Shown: in pieces, positions 1 to 8,892 of the stretch
Position numbering within the stretch: the first letter of the stretch is position 1
How the letters are laid out: each line of letters opens with the position of its first letter
NCBI RefSeq assembly: GCF_024172165.1
Contig: NZ_JAMZEB010000002.1
Coordinates: 9,894,501 to 9,958,500, forward strand
Source: Nonomuraea thailandensis
Lineage (GTDB): Bacteria > Actinomycetota > Actinomycetes > Streptosporangiales > Streptosporangiaceae
DNA length: 64,000 nt
Direction of reading: 5' to 3'
The notes under the pieces: generated by a model
The model's input: the letters and a program-made list of their open reading frames with translations, nothing else
Databases searched by the model: none
Told to the model about the DNA's origin: nothing
Translations under genes and position numbers: made by a program

Positions 1-2
1 CG

Positions 3-560
3 ACGTCGGGCGGCGCGTGCGCGGGCGCCGGCATCCCGCCGAACCGGCTCACGAAGATCATCGGTATTCTGAAGGCGTACACCACCCGCGTCGGCTCGGG
101 TCCGTTCCCGACCGAGCTGACCGACGACATGGGCGACTGGCTGCGCACGACCGGCGGCGAGTACGGCGTCACGACGGGCCGCAACCGCCGCTGCGGCTGG
201 TTCGACGCGGTGATCGCCCGGTACGCCACCCGCATCAACGGCGTCACCGACTACTTCCTGACCAAGCTGGACGTGCTGTCGGGCCTGGAGCGGATCCCGG
301 TGTGCGTGGCGTACGAGGTGGATGGCGTGCGGCACGACGAGATCCCCATGACCCAGACCGACTTCCACCACGCCAAGCCGATCTACGAGGAGTTCCCCGG
401 CTGGCAGGAGGACATCTCCAGCGCCAAGTCGTTCGAGGACCTGCCGCCGAACGCGCAGGCGTACGTGCGCACGCTGGAGGAGATGAGCGGCGCGCCGATC
501 TCCGCCATCGGCGTGGGCCCCGGCCGCGACCAGACGATCGTGGTGCGCTCGCTGGTCTGA
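3..560 (+). CDS. purA: Adenylosuccinate synthetase, C-terminal part
   Basis: Last 185 residues of adenylosuccinate synthetase, which joins IMP and aspartate with GTP in AMP synthesis. The frame is open from the window edge and the start lies upstream. Family landmarks are visible: a GAGIPP turn near the edge, the VGSGPFPTEL segment (substrate loop), the TTGRNRRCGWFD region and the terminal GVGPGRDQTI segment that binds base/ribose. Two further de novo purine genes, purD and purC, lie about 3.5 kb downstream on the same strand, separated by unrelated genes, so this is a loose cluster and not one operon. Identification is firm; only the N-terminal P-loop part is outside the window. Confidence 0.95.
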   Translation, partial: TSGGACAGAGIPPNRLTKIIGILKAYTTRVGSGPFPTELTDDMGDWLRTTGGEYGVTTGRNRRCGWFDAVIARYATRINGVTDYFLTKLDVLSGLERIPVCVAYEVDGVRHDEIPMTQTDFHHAKPIYEEFPGWQEDISSAKSFEDLPPNAQAYVRTLEEMSGAPISAIGVGPGRDQTIVVRSLV

Positions 561-568
561 CGCCTCAC

Positions 569-883
569 GTGTACCGCGCGGAGATCTCGGCGGCCGCCCT
601 GACCATCTCCGCGCGGGCCTCGGGCGGCGCCGTCGGGCACCGCGACGCGCGTTACCTGCTGGTCGAGCTGCACCTGGGCGCGGAGCCCAGGGCGAAGGAG
701 CTGGTGGGGGCGCTCGCCCCGTGGAGCGTGGGCCGCCTGCTCAGCCTCATGGGGCACGGGCGGGACGCGGGGCCCGAGCAGGTGCGCAGCGCCTACGACC
801 CGGCCGACCTGGAGCGCCTGACCGCGCTCAAGGCCGTCCACGACCCCCGGGGCGCCTTCGGGATCACTTTCCGGCTGCCGTGA
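569..883 (+). pseudogene. C-terminal remnant of a berberine-bridge-type FAD-linked oxidase
   Basis: A 104-residue frame opening with GTG 9 bases after purA. It reads like only the last part of a BBE-family FAD-linked oxidase. A GGAVGHRDARYLL segment is followed by a helical stretch and then AYDPADLERLTALKAVHDP, which matches the family's closing pattern (Y-P-x-x-x-RL-x-xLK-x-x-YDP). The FAD-binding PCMH domain (about 250 residues) and the usual N-terminus are absent, and purA sits immediately upstream, so the missing part was deleted rather than placed elsewhere. It overlaps the 3' end of the convergent GNAT gene by 20 bases. It may still be translated as a small protein; enzymatic activity is unlikely. 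Confidence 0.6.
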
Positions 884-1523
884 GGACGGCCGCCGTCACG
901 GGTGTGTGCAGGGTCCAGCCGAGGGTCGAGTACAGCGCCTGGCCCTGGGCGGTGGCGACCAGGACGCCCGTGCGGGCGCCCATCGAGGCGGCCGTGGCGG
1001 CGATCGTCCGCATGACGACCGAGCCCAGCCCGCGGCGTCGGTGGCCCTCGGCCGTCTCGACCTGGTCCACGACGGCGGTCGTGCCCGCGACCGCGAACTG
1101 GCCGCGCGCGGCGACCTCTCCCGCCCCCGTCAGCAGGCGGGCCGCCGTGACGCCCGCCCTGGTGGTGACGGCCAGGTGGTAGCCGGCCGGGGCCGGCGGG
1201 GCGGGGTGGCGCGGCAGCGGGGCCGTCATCATGAACTCCGGCTCCTGGACGGCCCAGCCCGGGGTCAGCAGCGGGGCGACGGCCTCGGCGGGGGCGCAGA
1301 GCTTGAGCCAGGTGCCGGGAGCGGAGATCGTGGCCGTGAGACGGCGGAGCGTCTCGGGGGTCGGGGCGGCCACGATGTGCCTGGCCACGTGGCCGGGCAG
1401 TCCGACGTCCACGCGCAGTCCCCAGGGCTCGCGTACGGGACTGGGGGCATTGCGGGAGATGACCCACCCCTCCACCCATGCCCGAACTGTCGGGAAATGG
1501 GCACCTTTGAGGACCTCCGTCAT
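864..1523 (-). CDS. GNAT family N-acetyltransferase
   Basis: 219-residue acetyl-CoA-dependent acyltransferase of the GNAT superfamily, substrate unknown. The C-terminal half carries the fold's signature: a VDQVETAEGHRRRGLGS stretch containing the acetyl-CoA pyrophosphate-binding R/Q-x-x-G-x-G/A loop (here RRRGLGS), followed by a helix and VATAQGQALYSTLGW, the usual strand-helix ending. The N-terminal 110 residues are less conserved. The start is set at ATG 1523 because the longer reading (to 1595) adds a hydrophobic stretch lying in the promoter region. Convergent with the short BBE remnant; no operon partner. Confidence 0.85.
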   Translation of the reverse strand: MTEVLKGAHFPTVRAWVEGWVISRNAPSPVREPWGLRVDVGLPGHVARHIVAAPTPETLRRLTATISAPGTWLKLCAPAEAVAPLLTPGWAVQEPEFMMTAPLPRHPAPPAPAGYHLAVTTRAGVTAARLLTGAGEVAARGQFAVAGTTAVVDQVETAEGHRRRGLGSVVMRTIAATAASMGARTGVLVATAQGQALYSTLGWTLHTPVTAAVLTAAGK

Positions 1524-1619
1524 AGAGAACAGCCTATTGTCTGGCCGGAACGCCACGACCGGGCGTAGCAGGATAAAAAGGACACGGCGTGGCACCGCCG
1601 TGACATGCCCCGTGCCAGG

Positions 1620-1625
1620 TAGGGT
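1620..1625 (+). promoter_or_regulatory. Candidate leaderless -10 element for the glycerophosphodiesterase gene
   Basis: TAGGGT lies 7 bases before the GTG start at 1633, the spacing expected when transcription starts at the start codon. No Shine-Dalgarno sequence is visible before the GTG. A GTGACA at 1600-1605 could be a -35 box, but its 14-base spacer is short. Confidence 0.35.
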
Positions 1626-1632
1626 CCCGGTT

Positions 1633-2544
1633 GTGCGCGTTGAGATTCATGGTCACCGGGGGGCTCGCGGCCTCTGGCCGGAGAACACCCTGCCCGGGAT
1701 GAGCCGCACGATGGAGCTGGGCGTGCATGCGCTCGAGTTCGACGTCGCGCTCACCGCAGACCGGCGCCTCGTGCTCACGCACGACCTCACGGTCTCCGCG
1801 GTCACCAGCGCCGACCGGCGGCCGCTGCACGCCGGCGATCCGCTCTACCCGTACGTGGGCAGGCCGATCAACGCGCTCACCCTGGCCCAGCTCCGCACGC
1901 TCGACGTGGGCGTGCGGCTGCCGCGGCACCCCGACGACCCGTTCGCGCTGACGCAGGTCGCCATGCCCGAGACCCGCATGCCGACCCTCGGCGCGGTGCT
2001 CGGCCTGGCGGGCGCCTACGACGCCGAGGGCGTGCGGATGCACGTCGAGCTCAAGTCCGACCCGACGCGGCCGGAGCTGACGGCCGACCCCGAGCTGTTC
2101 ACCGAGATGGTGATCGAGGAGCTCGACCGGCACGGCAGGCTCGGCAACTGCGCCATCCTCAGCTTCGACTGGCGCGTCATCGCGCACGCCGCCAAGATCG
2201 CCCCTGGCACGCGGCGCTTCGCGCTGATCGAGCTGGACACCCTGCACTGGAACGAGGGCACCGTCCACGGCGGCGACGTGCCGGCCGCCGCGCGTGACGC
2301 CGGCGCCACCACGCTCTCGCCCGAGCACGTCATGGTGGACGAGGCGCTGATGGCGCAGGCTGCGGCCGCCGGGCTCGACGTGGCCGTCTGGACCGTCAAC
2401 GACCAGGCCCTCGGCGCCAGGATGCTGGACCTCGGGGTGGCCGGCATCGTCACCGACTACCCCGACCGGATGCGGGAGCTGTGGCGGGAGCGGGGCCTGG
2501 CGCTGCCCGACCCGGTCGCCCCGCTCAGGCCCGTGGGCGTCTAG
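1633..2544 (+). CDS. Glycerophosphodiester phosphodiesterase
   Basis: 303-residue GDPD-family TIM-barrel enzyme that hydrolyses glycerophosphodiesters to an alcohol and glycerol 3-phosphate. Seen at the N-terminus: HGHRGARGLWPENTLPG (first catalytic His and Glu region), then EFDVALTADRRLVLTHD with the metal-binding E/D and second catalytic His. The C-terminus has the usual VWTVND and IVTDYPD elements. No signal peptide is evident, so it is probably cytosolic (UgpQ-like rather than secreted GlpQ). The GTG start directly precedes the conserved barrel start. Its stop codon overlaps that of the convergent corA gene. Confidence 0.92.
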   Translation: MRVEIHGHRGARGLWPENTLPGMSRTMELGVHALEFDVALTADRRLVLTHDLTVSAVTSADRRPLHAGDPLYPYVGRPINALTLAQLRTLDVGVRLPRHPDDPFALTQVAMPETRMPTLGAVLGLAGAYDAEGVRMHVELKSDPTRPELTADPELFTEMVIEELDRHGRLGNCAILSFDWRVIAHAAKIAPGTRRFALIELDTLHWNEGTVHGGDVPAAARDAGATTLSPEHVMVDEALMAQAAAAGLDVAVWTVNDQALGARMLDLGVAGIVTDYPDRMRELWRERGLALPDPVAPLRPVGV

Positions 2545-3650
2545 AGCCAGCCGTTGCGGCGGAAGCCGCGGTGCAGCAGCACGCAGACCGTGACCATCAC
2601 GGCCAGCACCGCCGGATACCCCCAGACGGCCTTGGTCTCCGGCATGAAGTCGAAGTTCATCCCGTAGATCCCGGCGATCATGGTGGGCACGGCCAGGATG
2701 GCCACCCAGGACGAGATCTTCCGCATGTCCTCGTTGGCGAGGGCGTTCGAGCGGGCGAGCGCGGCCTGCAGGATCGAGCTGCACAGCTCGTTGGAGGACT
2801 CGACCTGCTCACACACGCGTGACAGGTGGTCACCGACGTCGCGGAAGTAGTCGCGCATCTCCGAGGGGATGACGCGGCGCTGCGGCAGCGCGGCCATGGG
2901 CGACTGCAGCGGCGTTATGGCCCGCTTCATCTCCAGCATCTCGCGCTTGAGCTGGTAGATCCGGTTGATGTCGCGGGAGCTGACGTCGGCGAACACGGTC
3001 GCCTCCACCTCTTCCAGCTCCAGCTGCATGAGGTCGGCCACCTGCAGGTACTGGTCGACGACATGGTCGGAGATGGCGTGCAGGACGCCCGCCGGGCCGC
3101 GGTTCATCAGCTTCGGCTTGTCCTCGAGGCGCTCGCGGACACCGGCGAGCGAGCAGTGCTTGCCGTGGCGCACCGTCACCACGAAGTCAGGGCCGAGGAA
3201 CACCATGATCTCGCCGGTGGCGATGATCTCGCTGGTGGCGGTCAGCTCGTCGTGGTCGAGGTAGGCGATGGTCTTGAGCACCATGAACAGCGACTCGCCG
3301 TACCGCTCGACCTTGGGACGCTGGTGGGCCTTGACGGCGTCCTCGACGGCCAGCGGGTGCAGGCCGAAGACCTCGGACAGCCACTCCACCTCGGGCGCGG
3401 CCGGCTCGTGCAGGCCCACCCAGACGAACGCGCGGGCGCCGTCGTTGCTCTCGTTGTGCGCGCGTACGAGGCCGAGCGCCTCGACGATGCCAGGGGCCTT
3501 GACCTTCTTGCCCTGGATGTAGGCGCCGAACTCGACTAGCGAGTCGACCGGTGGCACGCAGACCTCTTGCACGGGCTTGGGCAGCACGTGCGGGACGCGC
3601 GACGGCACAGGGTGACGGTTGATGCGACGGAAAAGGGTGGACGAGCGCAT
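2541..3650 (-). CDS. corA: CorA family magnesium/cobalt transporter
   Basis: 369-residue CorA-type divalent cation channel. The N-terminal 300 residues form the cytoplasmic alpha/beta funnel and long stalk helix; two transmembrane helices follow at the C-terminus. The ion-selectivity signature GMN is present in IYGMNFDFMPE between the helices, and the chain ends with a basic tail. The start at 3650 has a GGAGAGGG ribosome site 6 bases upstream. The leader between this gene and purD contains nested inverted repeats that could regulate either gene. Assignment is firm; choice between Mg and Co as physiological substrate is not possible from sequence. Confidence 0.95.
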   Translation of the reverse strand: MRSSTLFRRINRHPVPSRVPHVLPKPVQEVCVPPVDSLVEFGAYIQGKKVKAPGIVEALGLVRAHNESNDGARAFVWVGLHEPAAPEVEWLSEVFGLHPLAVEDAVKAHQRPKVERYGESLFMVLKTIAYLDHDELTATSEIIATGEIMVFLGPDFVVTVRHGKHCSLAGVRERLEDKPKLMNRGPAGVLHAISDHVVDQYLQVADLMQLELEEVEATVFADVSSRDINRIYQLKREMLEMKRAITPLQSPMAALPQRRVIPSEMRDYFRDVGDHLSRVCEQVESSNELCSSILQAALARSNALANEDMRKISSWVAILAVPTMIAGIYGMNFDFMPETKAVWGYPAVLAVMVTVCVLLHRGFRRNGWL

Positions 3651-4000
3651 GGCAGTCCCTCTCCGCCCGACCAGGGACGCTCCACGCGCGACGAAGTCAC
3701 CTCAATCAACACGGATAGGGCGTGGAGGCACGATCAGGCTGCCGGATTGGAGTGGTCGGGGGTACGCGAGCCGTACGTGTGGGAGCACGTACTGCTGGGA
3801 TCACCAGGATTCATCCCGGACCACCTCCAATCACACGAGACGCCATAAAGCCGCCCTAAGTTACCACAGGCGGGTGAACCAAACCGACGATACTCGGCTG
3901 GAGGGCTTCGGCTCAGGTAGAACTCCACAAAGTTGCTCGCCTATTCCGGCATTTGATGTGCAGGCGACCGGAGCGTGCGCCAGGCGGCGGGCCTGCGACA
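3651..4000. promoter_or_regulatory. Divergent corA-purD intergenic region with nested inverted repeats
   Basis: 350 bases with no convincing gene. The segment 3745-3832 can fold into a three-way structure. The outer arms are 3745-3757 and 3819-3832 (complementary with one bulge). Inside are one perfect hairpin, GTACGTG at 3773-3779 with CACGTAC at 3786-3792, and a second, GGGAT at 3797-3801 with ATCCC at 3813-3817. It could be a structured leader RNA for corA (minus strand, about 95 bases before its ATG), a leader for purD, or a protein operator. No known riboswitch consensus was recognised. Confidence 0.4.
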
Positions 4001-5224
4001 ATGGAGCGCGTGCGCGTTCTAGTCATTGGTTCCGGAGGGCGTGAGCACGCCCTGTGCCGTTCACTCAGCCTCGATCCCCAGGTCAGCGAGCTCCACTGTG
4101 CGCCAGGCAACCCTGGCATCGCGCAGGTCGCGACCGTACACGCCGTCGATCCGCTCGACCCCGGGCAGGTGGCCGAGCTCGCCGGGCGGCTGCGGGTCGA
4201 CCTCGTCGTGGTCGGGCCCGAGGCGCCGCTCGTGGCGGGGGTGAGCGACGCGGTGCGCGAGGCCGGCTTCGCCTGCTTCGGGCCGTCCAAGGATGCAGCC
4301 ATGATCGAGGGCTCCAAGGCGTTCGCCAAGGAGATCATGAAGGCGGCCGACGTGCCCACCGCGCGGTCCAGGACGTGTGCCACCGAGGAGGAGGCCGCGG
4401 CGGCGCTCGACGAGTTCGGGGCCCCGTACGTGGTCAAGGACGACGGGCTGGCCGCGGGCAAGGGCGTGGTCGTCACCGGCGACCGGGACAAGGCGCTCGC
4501 GCACGCGCTGGCGTGCGAGCGGGTGGTGATCGAGGAGTACCTCGACGGGCCCGAGGTGTCGCTGTTCGCGCTGTGCGACGGGAGCACGGCGGTGCCGCTG
4601 CAGCTCGCCCAGGACTTCAAGCGGGCCTACGACGGCGACGAGGGCCCCAACACCGGCGGCATGGGCGCCTACACGCCGCTGCCGTGGGCGCCCGACGGGC
4701 TGACCGAGCAGGTCATGCGGGAGGTCGTGCACCCGACGATCGCCGAGCTGGCGCGGCGCGGGCTGCCGTACCAGGGGGTGCTCTACGTCGGGCTGGCGCT
4801 GACCTCCAAGGGGCCGAAGGTCGTCGAGTTCAACGCGCGGTTCGGCGACCCGGAGACGCAGGTGATCCTCGACCGGCTGGAGACGCCGCTGGGCGGGCTG
4901 CTGATGGTGTCCGCGACCGGCGAGCTGGGGCTCGACCCGGTGTTCAAGGACGGCTGCGCCGTGACCGTGGTGATCGCGGCGGAGAACTATCCGGAGTCGC
5001 CGGTCAAGGGCGACGTGATCACGGGGCTGGAGCCGGCTGACAACGCGTACGTGCTGCACGCCGGCACGAAGCAGGACGGCGACGCCGTCGTCTCCGACGG
5101 CGGGCGGGTGCTCAGCGTCGTCGGCCACGGCCCCGACCAGGAGAGCGCGCGCCAGGCGGCCTACGACCTCGTCGGCCGCGTCACGATGCGCGGCTCCTTC
5201 CACAGGACGGACATCGCCCGATGA
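4001..5224 (+). CDS. purD: Phosphoribosylamine-glycine ligase (GARS)
   Basis: 407-residue ATP-grasp enzyme making GAR from phosphoribosylamine, glycine and ATP, the second step of de novo purine synthesis. Seen: N-terminal VLVIGSGGREHAL, the ATP-grasp core (VVKDDGLAAGKGVVV, VVIEEYLDGPEVSLF), the NTGGMGAYTP motif and EFNARFGDPETQ, which carries metal-binding residues. The start is placed at ATG 4001; a GTG three codons later is possible. Its stop overlaps the purC start (ATGA), so the two are translationally coupled. Length is typical (about 420). Confidence 0.96.
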   Translation: MERVRVLVIGSGGREHALCRSLSLDPQVSELHCAPGNPGIAQVATVHAVDPLDPGQVAELAGRLRVDLVVVGPEAPLVAGVSDAVREAGFACFGPSKDAAMIEGSKAFAKEIMKAADVPTARSRTCATEEEAAAALDEFGAPYVVKDDGLAAGKGVVVTGDRDKALAHALACERVVIEEYLDGPEVSLFALCDGSTAVPLQLAQDFKRAYDGDEGPNTGGMGAYTPLPWAPDGLTEQVMREVVHPTIAELARRGLPYQGVLYVGLALTSKGPKVVEFNARFGDPETQVILDRLETPLGGLLMVSATGELGLDPVFKDGCAVTVVIAAENYPESPVKGDVITGLEPADNAYVLHAGTKQDGDAVVSDGGRVLSVVGHGPDQESARQAAYDLVGRVTMRGSFHRTDIAR

Positions 5225-6057
5225 AGCACCTGCACTCCGGCAAGGTACGCGACCTCTACGAGACCGACGAGGGCCTGCTGCTGATGGTCGCCTCCGACCG
5301 CATGTCGGCCTTCGACTACATCCTGGAGCCCGCGATCCCCGACAAGGGGGCCATTCTCACGCAGATGTCCCTGTGGTGGTTCGACCAGCTCAAGGACGTC
5401 GTGCCCAACCACGTGGTGGCGCCCGGCGACGACCCGCGCAGCGTGTTGTGCAGGCCGCTGAAGATGGTCCAGGTCGAGTGCGTGGCCAGGGGCTACCTGG
5501 CCGGGGGCGGGCTGAACGAGTACCGCGCCGACGGCACGGTGTCCGGCGTGCGGCTGCCGGAAGGGCTGGAGGACGGGTCGCGGCTGCCCGAGCCGATCTT
5601 CACGCCGTCCACCAAGGCGCCGATGGGGCAGCACGACGAACCGATCTCCTACGAGCAGGTCGAGGCCGAGGTCGGCGCCGAGCTGGCGGCGGAGCTGCGG
5701 CGGATCACGCTGGCCGTCTACACGCGCGGGGCGGAGATCGCCCGCGAGCGGGGCATCATCCTGGCCGACACCAAGATCGAGCTGGGCTGGGACACCGACG
5801 GTGTGCTGACCCTGGGCGACGAGGTGCTGACCCCCGACTCCTCGCGCTTCTGGCCGGCCGACGAATGGCAGCCGGGAAGGTCGCAACCTTCTTTTGACAA
5901 GCAATATGTACGCGATTGGCTACTATCGCCCGAATCCGGATGGGACAAAGCCTCAGGAAACCCACCACCTCGGCTCCCCGACCACGTGGTCGAGCGCACC
6001 AGGCAGCGATACCTAGAAGCGTATGAGCGCGTCACGGGGTCTTCCTTTAGCGGATGA
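5221..6057 (+). CDS. purC: SAICAR synthase
   Basis: 278-residue phosphoribosylaminoimidazole-succinocarboxamide synthase, joining CAIR and aspartate with ATP. Landmarks: HSGKVRDLYE at the N-terminus (nucleotide loop), ASDRMSAFD, VECVARGYLAGGGLNEY (signature), FTPSTKA, and LADTKIELGW near the C-terminus. The ATG lies within the purD stop (ATGA overlap), so purD-purC is one operon. The last 60 codons are visibly less GC-rich than the rest of the gene, but the protein ending is normal for the family. Confidence 0.96.
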   Translation: MKHLHSGKVRDLYETDEGLLLMVASDRMSAFDYILEPAIPDKGAILTQMSLWWFDQLKDVVPNHVVAPGDDPRSVLCRPLKMVQVECVARGYLAGGGLNEYRADGTVSGVRLPEGLEDGSRLPEPIFTPSTKAPMGQHDEPISYEQVEAEVGAELAAELRRITLAVYTRGAEIARERGIILADTKIELGWDTDGVLTLGDEVLTPDSSRFWPADEWQPGRSQPSFDKQYVRDWLLSPESGWDKASGNPPPRLPDHVVERTRQRYLEAYERVTGSSFSG

Positions 6058-6135
6058 TTCGGCTGGGTCATGTGGTGTTAGCGACTACTGTTGGCCCGAT
6101 CGAGCCCTCACCGTTGAATTCAAGGAGCCGCACGA

Positions 6136-7401
6136 ATGGTCCGTTACCGCGTGCGCGGTGGCAACGCACTGCGTGGAACCGCGTTCATTCAGGGCGCGAA
6201 GAACGCCGTGCTTCCCATGATCGGTGCGGCCCTGCTCGCCCCGAAAGGCCGCACCGTCCTGCGCAACGTGCCGATCATCGAAGACGTCCGTCGCGCGGTC
6301 GAGCTGGCCGAGGCGATCGGCGCGTACGTCGAGCTGCACGAGTCCGAGCGCACGCTGGTCATCGACGCCTCCCGGGTGAACAGCCCCGTCCTGCCCGCCG
6401 AGATCGCCAGGCGGTTCCGCGGCTCGGTGCTGTTCACCCCCGCGCTGCTGCACCGCCTCGGCGAGGCGGTCGTCGAGGGGGTCGGCGGCTGCAACCTCGG
6501 CAGCCGCAACCTCGACTTCCACTACCTCGGCTACAAGCGGCTGGGCGCGATCGTGGACGAGGGCGAGACCGTCATCCACGTCAAGGCGTCGGGCCTGACC
6601 GGGGCGACGCTCTACCTCGACACCCCCTCGCACACCGGCACGGAGAACCTCATCATGGCCGCCGCCCTGGCCAGGGGCACCACCGTGATCGAGAACGCGG
6701 CGCTGGAGCCCGAGGTGCTCGACGTCATCGACATGCTCACCAAGATGGGCGCGCGCATCAGCGGCGGCGGCACCGGCTTCATCACGGTCGAGGGCGTCGA
6801 GGAACTGCACGCGGTCGAGCACACCGTGATGCCCGACCGCCTCGACGCCGGCGTCTTCGCGATGGCCGCCGCGCTCACCGGCGGCGAGGTCAGCCTCGTG
6901 GGCACCGGTCTCGACCTCGGGGTGGTCCGCTACAAGCTGGAGCAGATGGGCGTCGAGTTCCACCGCCAGGGTGCCGTCCTGCACGTCCGTTGCGACGGCC
7001 CGCTGCGCCCGATCAACATCATCACCGACACCTACCCGGGCTTCGCCACCGACCTGCAGTCGCCGATGATGACCGTCGCGGCGCTGGCCGAGGGCACCAG
7101 CTACATCCACGAGCGCATCTTCGACGGCCGGTTCGCGCTGGCCGGCGAGCTGAACAAGATGGGCGCCAACGTCGAGGTCGACGGCAGCCGGGCGGTCGTG
7201 CGCGGGCGCACGCCGCTCAGGGGCGCCGAGGTGACCGCGCACGATCTGCGCTCCGGGATCGCGCTGGTGCTCGCGGGTCTGGCGGCCGAAGGCGAGACCC
7301 TGATCGACTCGGGATACCTGATCGACCGCGGTCACGCGCATCTCGCCGCGCGAATGCGCGCTCTCGGGGCGGACATTACACGAGAGATTTCAGAGCGCTA
7401 A
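6136..7401 (+). CDS. murA: UDP-N-acetylglucosamine 1-carboxyvinyltransferase (divergent MurA)
   Basis: 421-residue enolpyruvyl transferase of the MurA/EPSP fold, the first committed step of peptidoglycan precursor synthesis. Seen: GAKNAVLPMIGAAL with the UDP-GlcNAc-binding Lys22-Asn23, the catalytic-loop Cys119 with Arg124 in GGCNLGSRN, MPDRLDAG, and TYPGFATDLQ, which holds the catalytic Asp. The reactive Cys is retained; in mycobacterial MurA it is Asp. Sequence around the loop (NLDFHYLGYKRLGA) departs from canonical MurA, so this may be a second, MurA2-like copy or a specialised paralogue. A good AAGGAG site precedes the ATG. It follows purC by 78 bases but is not obviously part of a cell-wall cluster. 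Confidence 0.9.
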   Translation: MVRYRVRGGNALRGTAFIQGAKNAVLPMIGAALLAPKGRTVLRNVPIIEDVRRAVELAEAIGAYVELHESERTLVIDASRVNSPVLPAEIARRFRGSVLFTPALLHRLGEAVVEGVGGCNLGSRNLDFHYLGYKRLGAIVDEGETVIHVKASGLTGATLYLDTPSHTGTENLIMAAALARGTTVIENAALEPEVLDVIDMLTKMGARISGGGTGFITVEGVEELHAVEHTVMPDRLDAGVFAMAAALTGGEVSLVGTGLDLGVVRYKLEQMGVEFHRQGAVLHVRCDGPLRPINIITDTYPGFATDLQSPMMTVAALAEGTSYIHERIFDGRFALAGELNKMGANVEVDGSRAVVRGRTPLRGAEVTAHDLRSGIALVLAGLAAEGETLIDSGYLIDRGHAHLAARMRALGADITREISER

Positions 7402-7602
7402 AAAACGCAAGAAATACCTCGTTGAGCTGCTAAAACATCATGTCGGGCGGTCAACCAGAACGGCTTTCCGGAAAAGTCGGGCGTGACATTACGGCCCCCG
7501 CGAGCGATCGTTCCAAAAGAGAGCACTGCAACGGACGGCAGGATGGGACGAACATTGGTCGAGAGGGCCGAAGAAACTCCCCGAGTGTCACGCCCGGGCG
7601 CT

Positions 7603-8892
7603 ATGACACCGGACCTCACCATCGGCGTGGTCGGACCCCACGACCTGGTCGAGCGAGTCATGCTGATGGGTCACGCCGCGGCACCTCTGCCGTGTCGCCT
7701 GGTCGCGGCCGCGTACCGCGACGAACAGGAGGCGCCCGACAAGGTGACGCGGCTCGGTCCCGGTGTCGACGCATGTCTGTTCGCCAGCCCGGTCCCCTAT
7801 GACCTGGCCAGGCGATCCGGCGTGCTGACGATGCCCGCGACGTACGTGCAACTCGGTGGAGCAGCACTGGTGGCGGCGCTGGCCAAGGCGGCGCTGGACA
7901 CCCGCATGGACCCGCAACGGGTCAGCATCGACGTGGTCAGCAGGGCCGATGTCGAGGAGGCCTACACCGACCTCGGCATCCCCGCGGCGGACGTGCACAG
8001 CCGCGACGAGCCGGGCGCCACCGGCACGATCGCGGCCTACCACGAACGCCTGGCCCGGCAGGGCGCCACCACGGGAGCTCTGACGTGCCTGCCCGCGGTG
8101 GCCGAACGCCTGCACACCGCGGGCGTGCCGGTCATCAGGATCAGGCCGACCTCGGCGGCGGTGCGCACGGCGCTGCACACGGCGGCGCTGCTCGGCGCGC
8201 ATCACCGGCTGGAGGAGTCGCAGCTCACCGTGGTGCTGGTGGAGGTGCCGACGCTGCGCGAGCCCGTACGCCGCGCCGCGCCCCGCTACTGGCGCGACGA
8301 GCTGCGGCTGTCGCTGCACCGGCTCCTGGTCCAGGAGGCGAACCGGATCAACGCCACCGTCTGGCCGATCGACGATCACAGCTACCTGGTGACCGCCACC
8401 AGGGGCTCGATCGCGGCGGCGACCGACGGGTTCAGGGTGTTGCCGTTCGCCGCCAGGATCAGGGACGAGCTGGGGCTGGCGGTCGAGGTCGGCGTGGGCA
8501 TGGGTCGCACGACGCACGACGCCGAGTCGCACGCCAGGGCCGCGCTGGCCCGCACGCAGGCGGGCAAGCAGGCACAGGGCTTCGCGGTCGATCGCGAGGG
8601 GCGGGCGCTCATCCCGGCCCCGCGGATGCCGCCCACCGGGGCCACCGCACTGAAGCCGAAGGGGGTGGAGGTGCTGGCCAGGCTGGCGGCCAAGCTCGAA
8701 GGCGGCGACACCGTGGTCGATGCCGAAGGTGCGGGAAAGATGCTCGGGGTCACGCCTCGCACGGCCCGGCGATTGCTGCGCACGTTGGTTGACGAGGGAC
8801 TCGCGTGGCCGCTTCCGCCGAACCGTACGCCGCAGCCCGGCAGGCCGCGCCAGCTCTACCGGCTGATCGTGGAGAAGCTCGGTCCGCGCTGA
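7603..8892 (+). CDS. Transcriptional regulator with GGDEF-like middle domain and C-terminal winged helix
   Basis: About 429 residues. The N-terminal 100 residues (TIGVVGPHDLVERV start) form an alpha/beta ligand-type domain. The middle contains GVGMGRTTHDAESHARAAL, a pattern of nucleotide-cyclase-like regulators (G-x-G-R-T-x-x-E-A). The C-terminus reads AEGAGKMLGVTPRTARRLLRTLVDEG, a winged-helix DNA-binding motif, followed by a GRPRQLYRL wing. Start uncertain: ATG 7603 begins right before the conserved domain, while GTG 7585 and ATG 7543 are in frame but add an unconserved N-terminus. The 200-base gap from murA suggests its own promoter. Target and ligand unknown. Confidence 0.7.
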   Translation: MTPDLTIGVVGPHDLVERVMLMGHAAAPLPCRLVAAAYRDEQEAPDKVTRLGPGVDACLFASPVPYDLARRSGVLTMPATYVQLGGAALVAALAKAALDTRMDPQRVSIDVVSRADVEEAYTDLGIPAADVHSRDEPGATGTIAAYHERLARQGATTGALTCLPAVAERLHTAGVPVIRIRPTSAAVRTALHTAALLGAHHRLEESQLTVVLVEVPTLREPVRRAAPRYWRDELRLSLHRLLVQEANRINATVWPIDDHSYLVTATRGSIAAATDGFRVLPFAARIRDELGLAVEVGVGMGRTTHDAESHARAALARTQAGKQAQGFAVDREGRALIPAPRMPPTGATALKPKGVEVLARLAAKLEGGDTVVDAEGAGKMLGVTPRTARRLLRTLVDEGLAWPLPPNRTPQPGRPRQLYRLIVEKLGPR

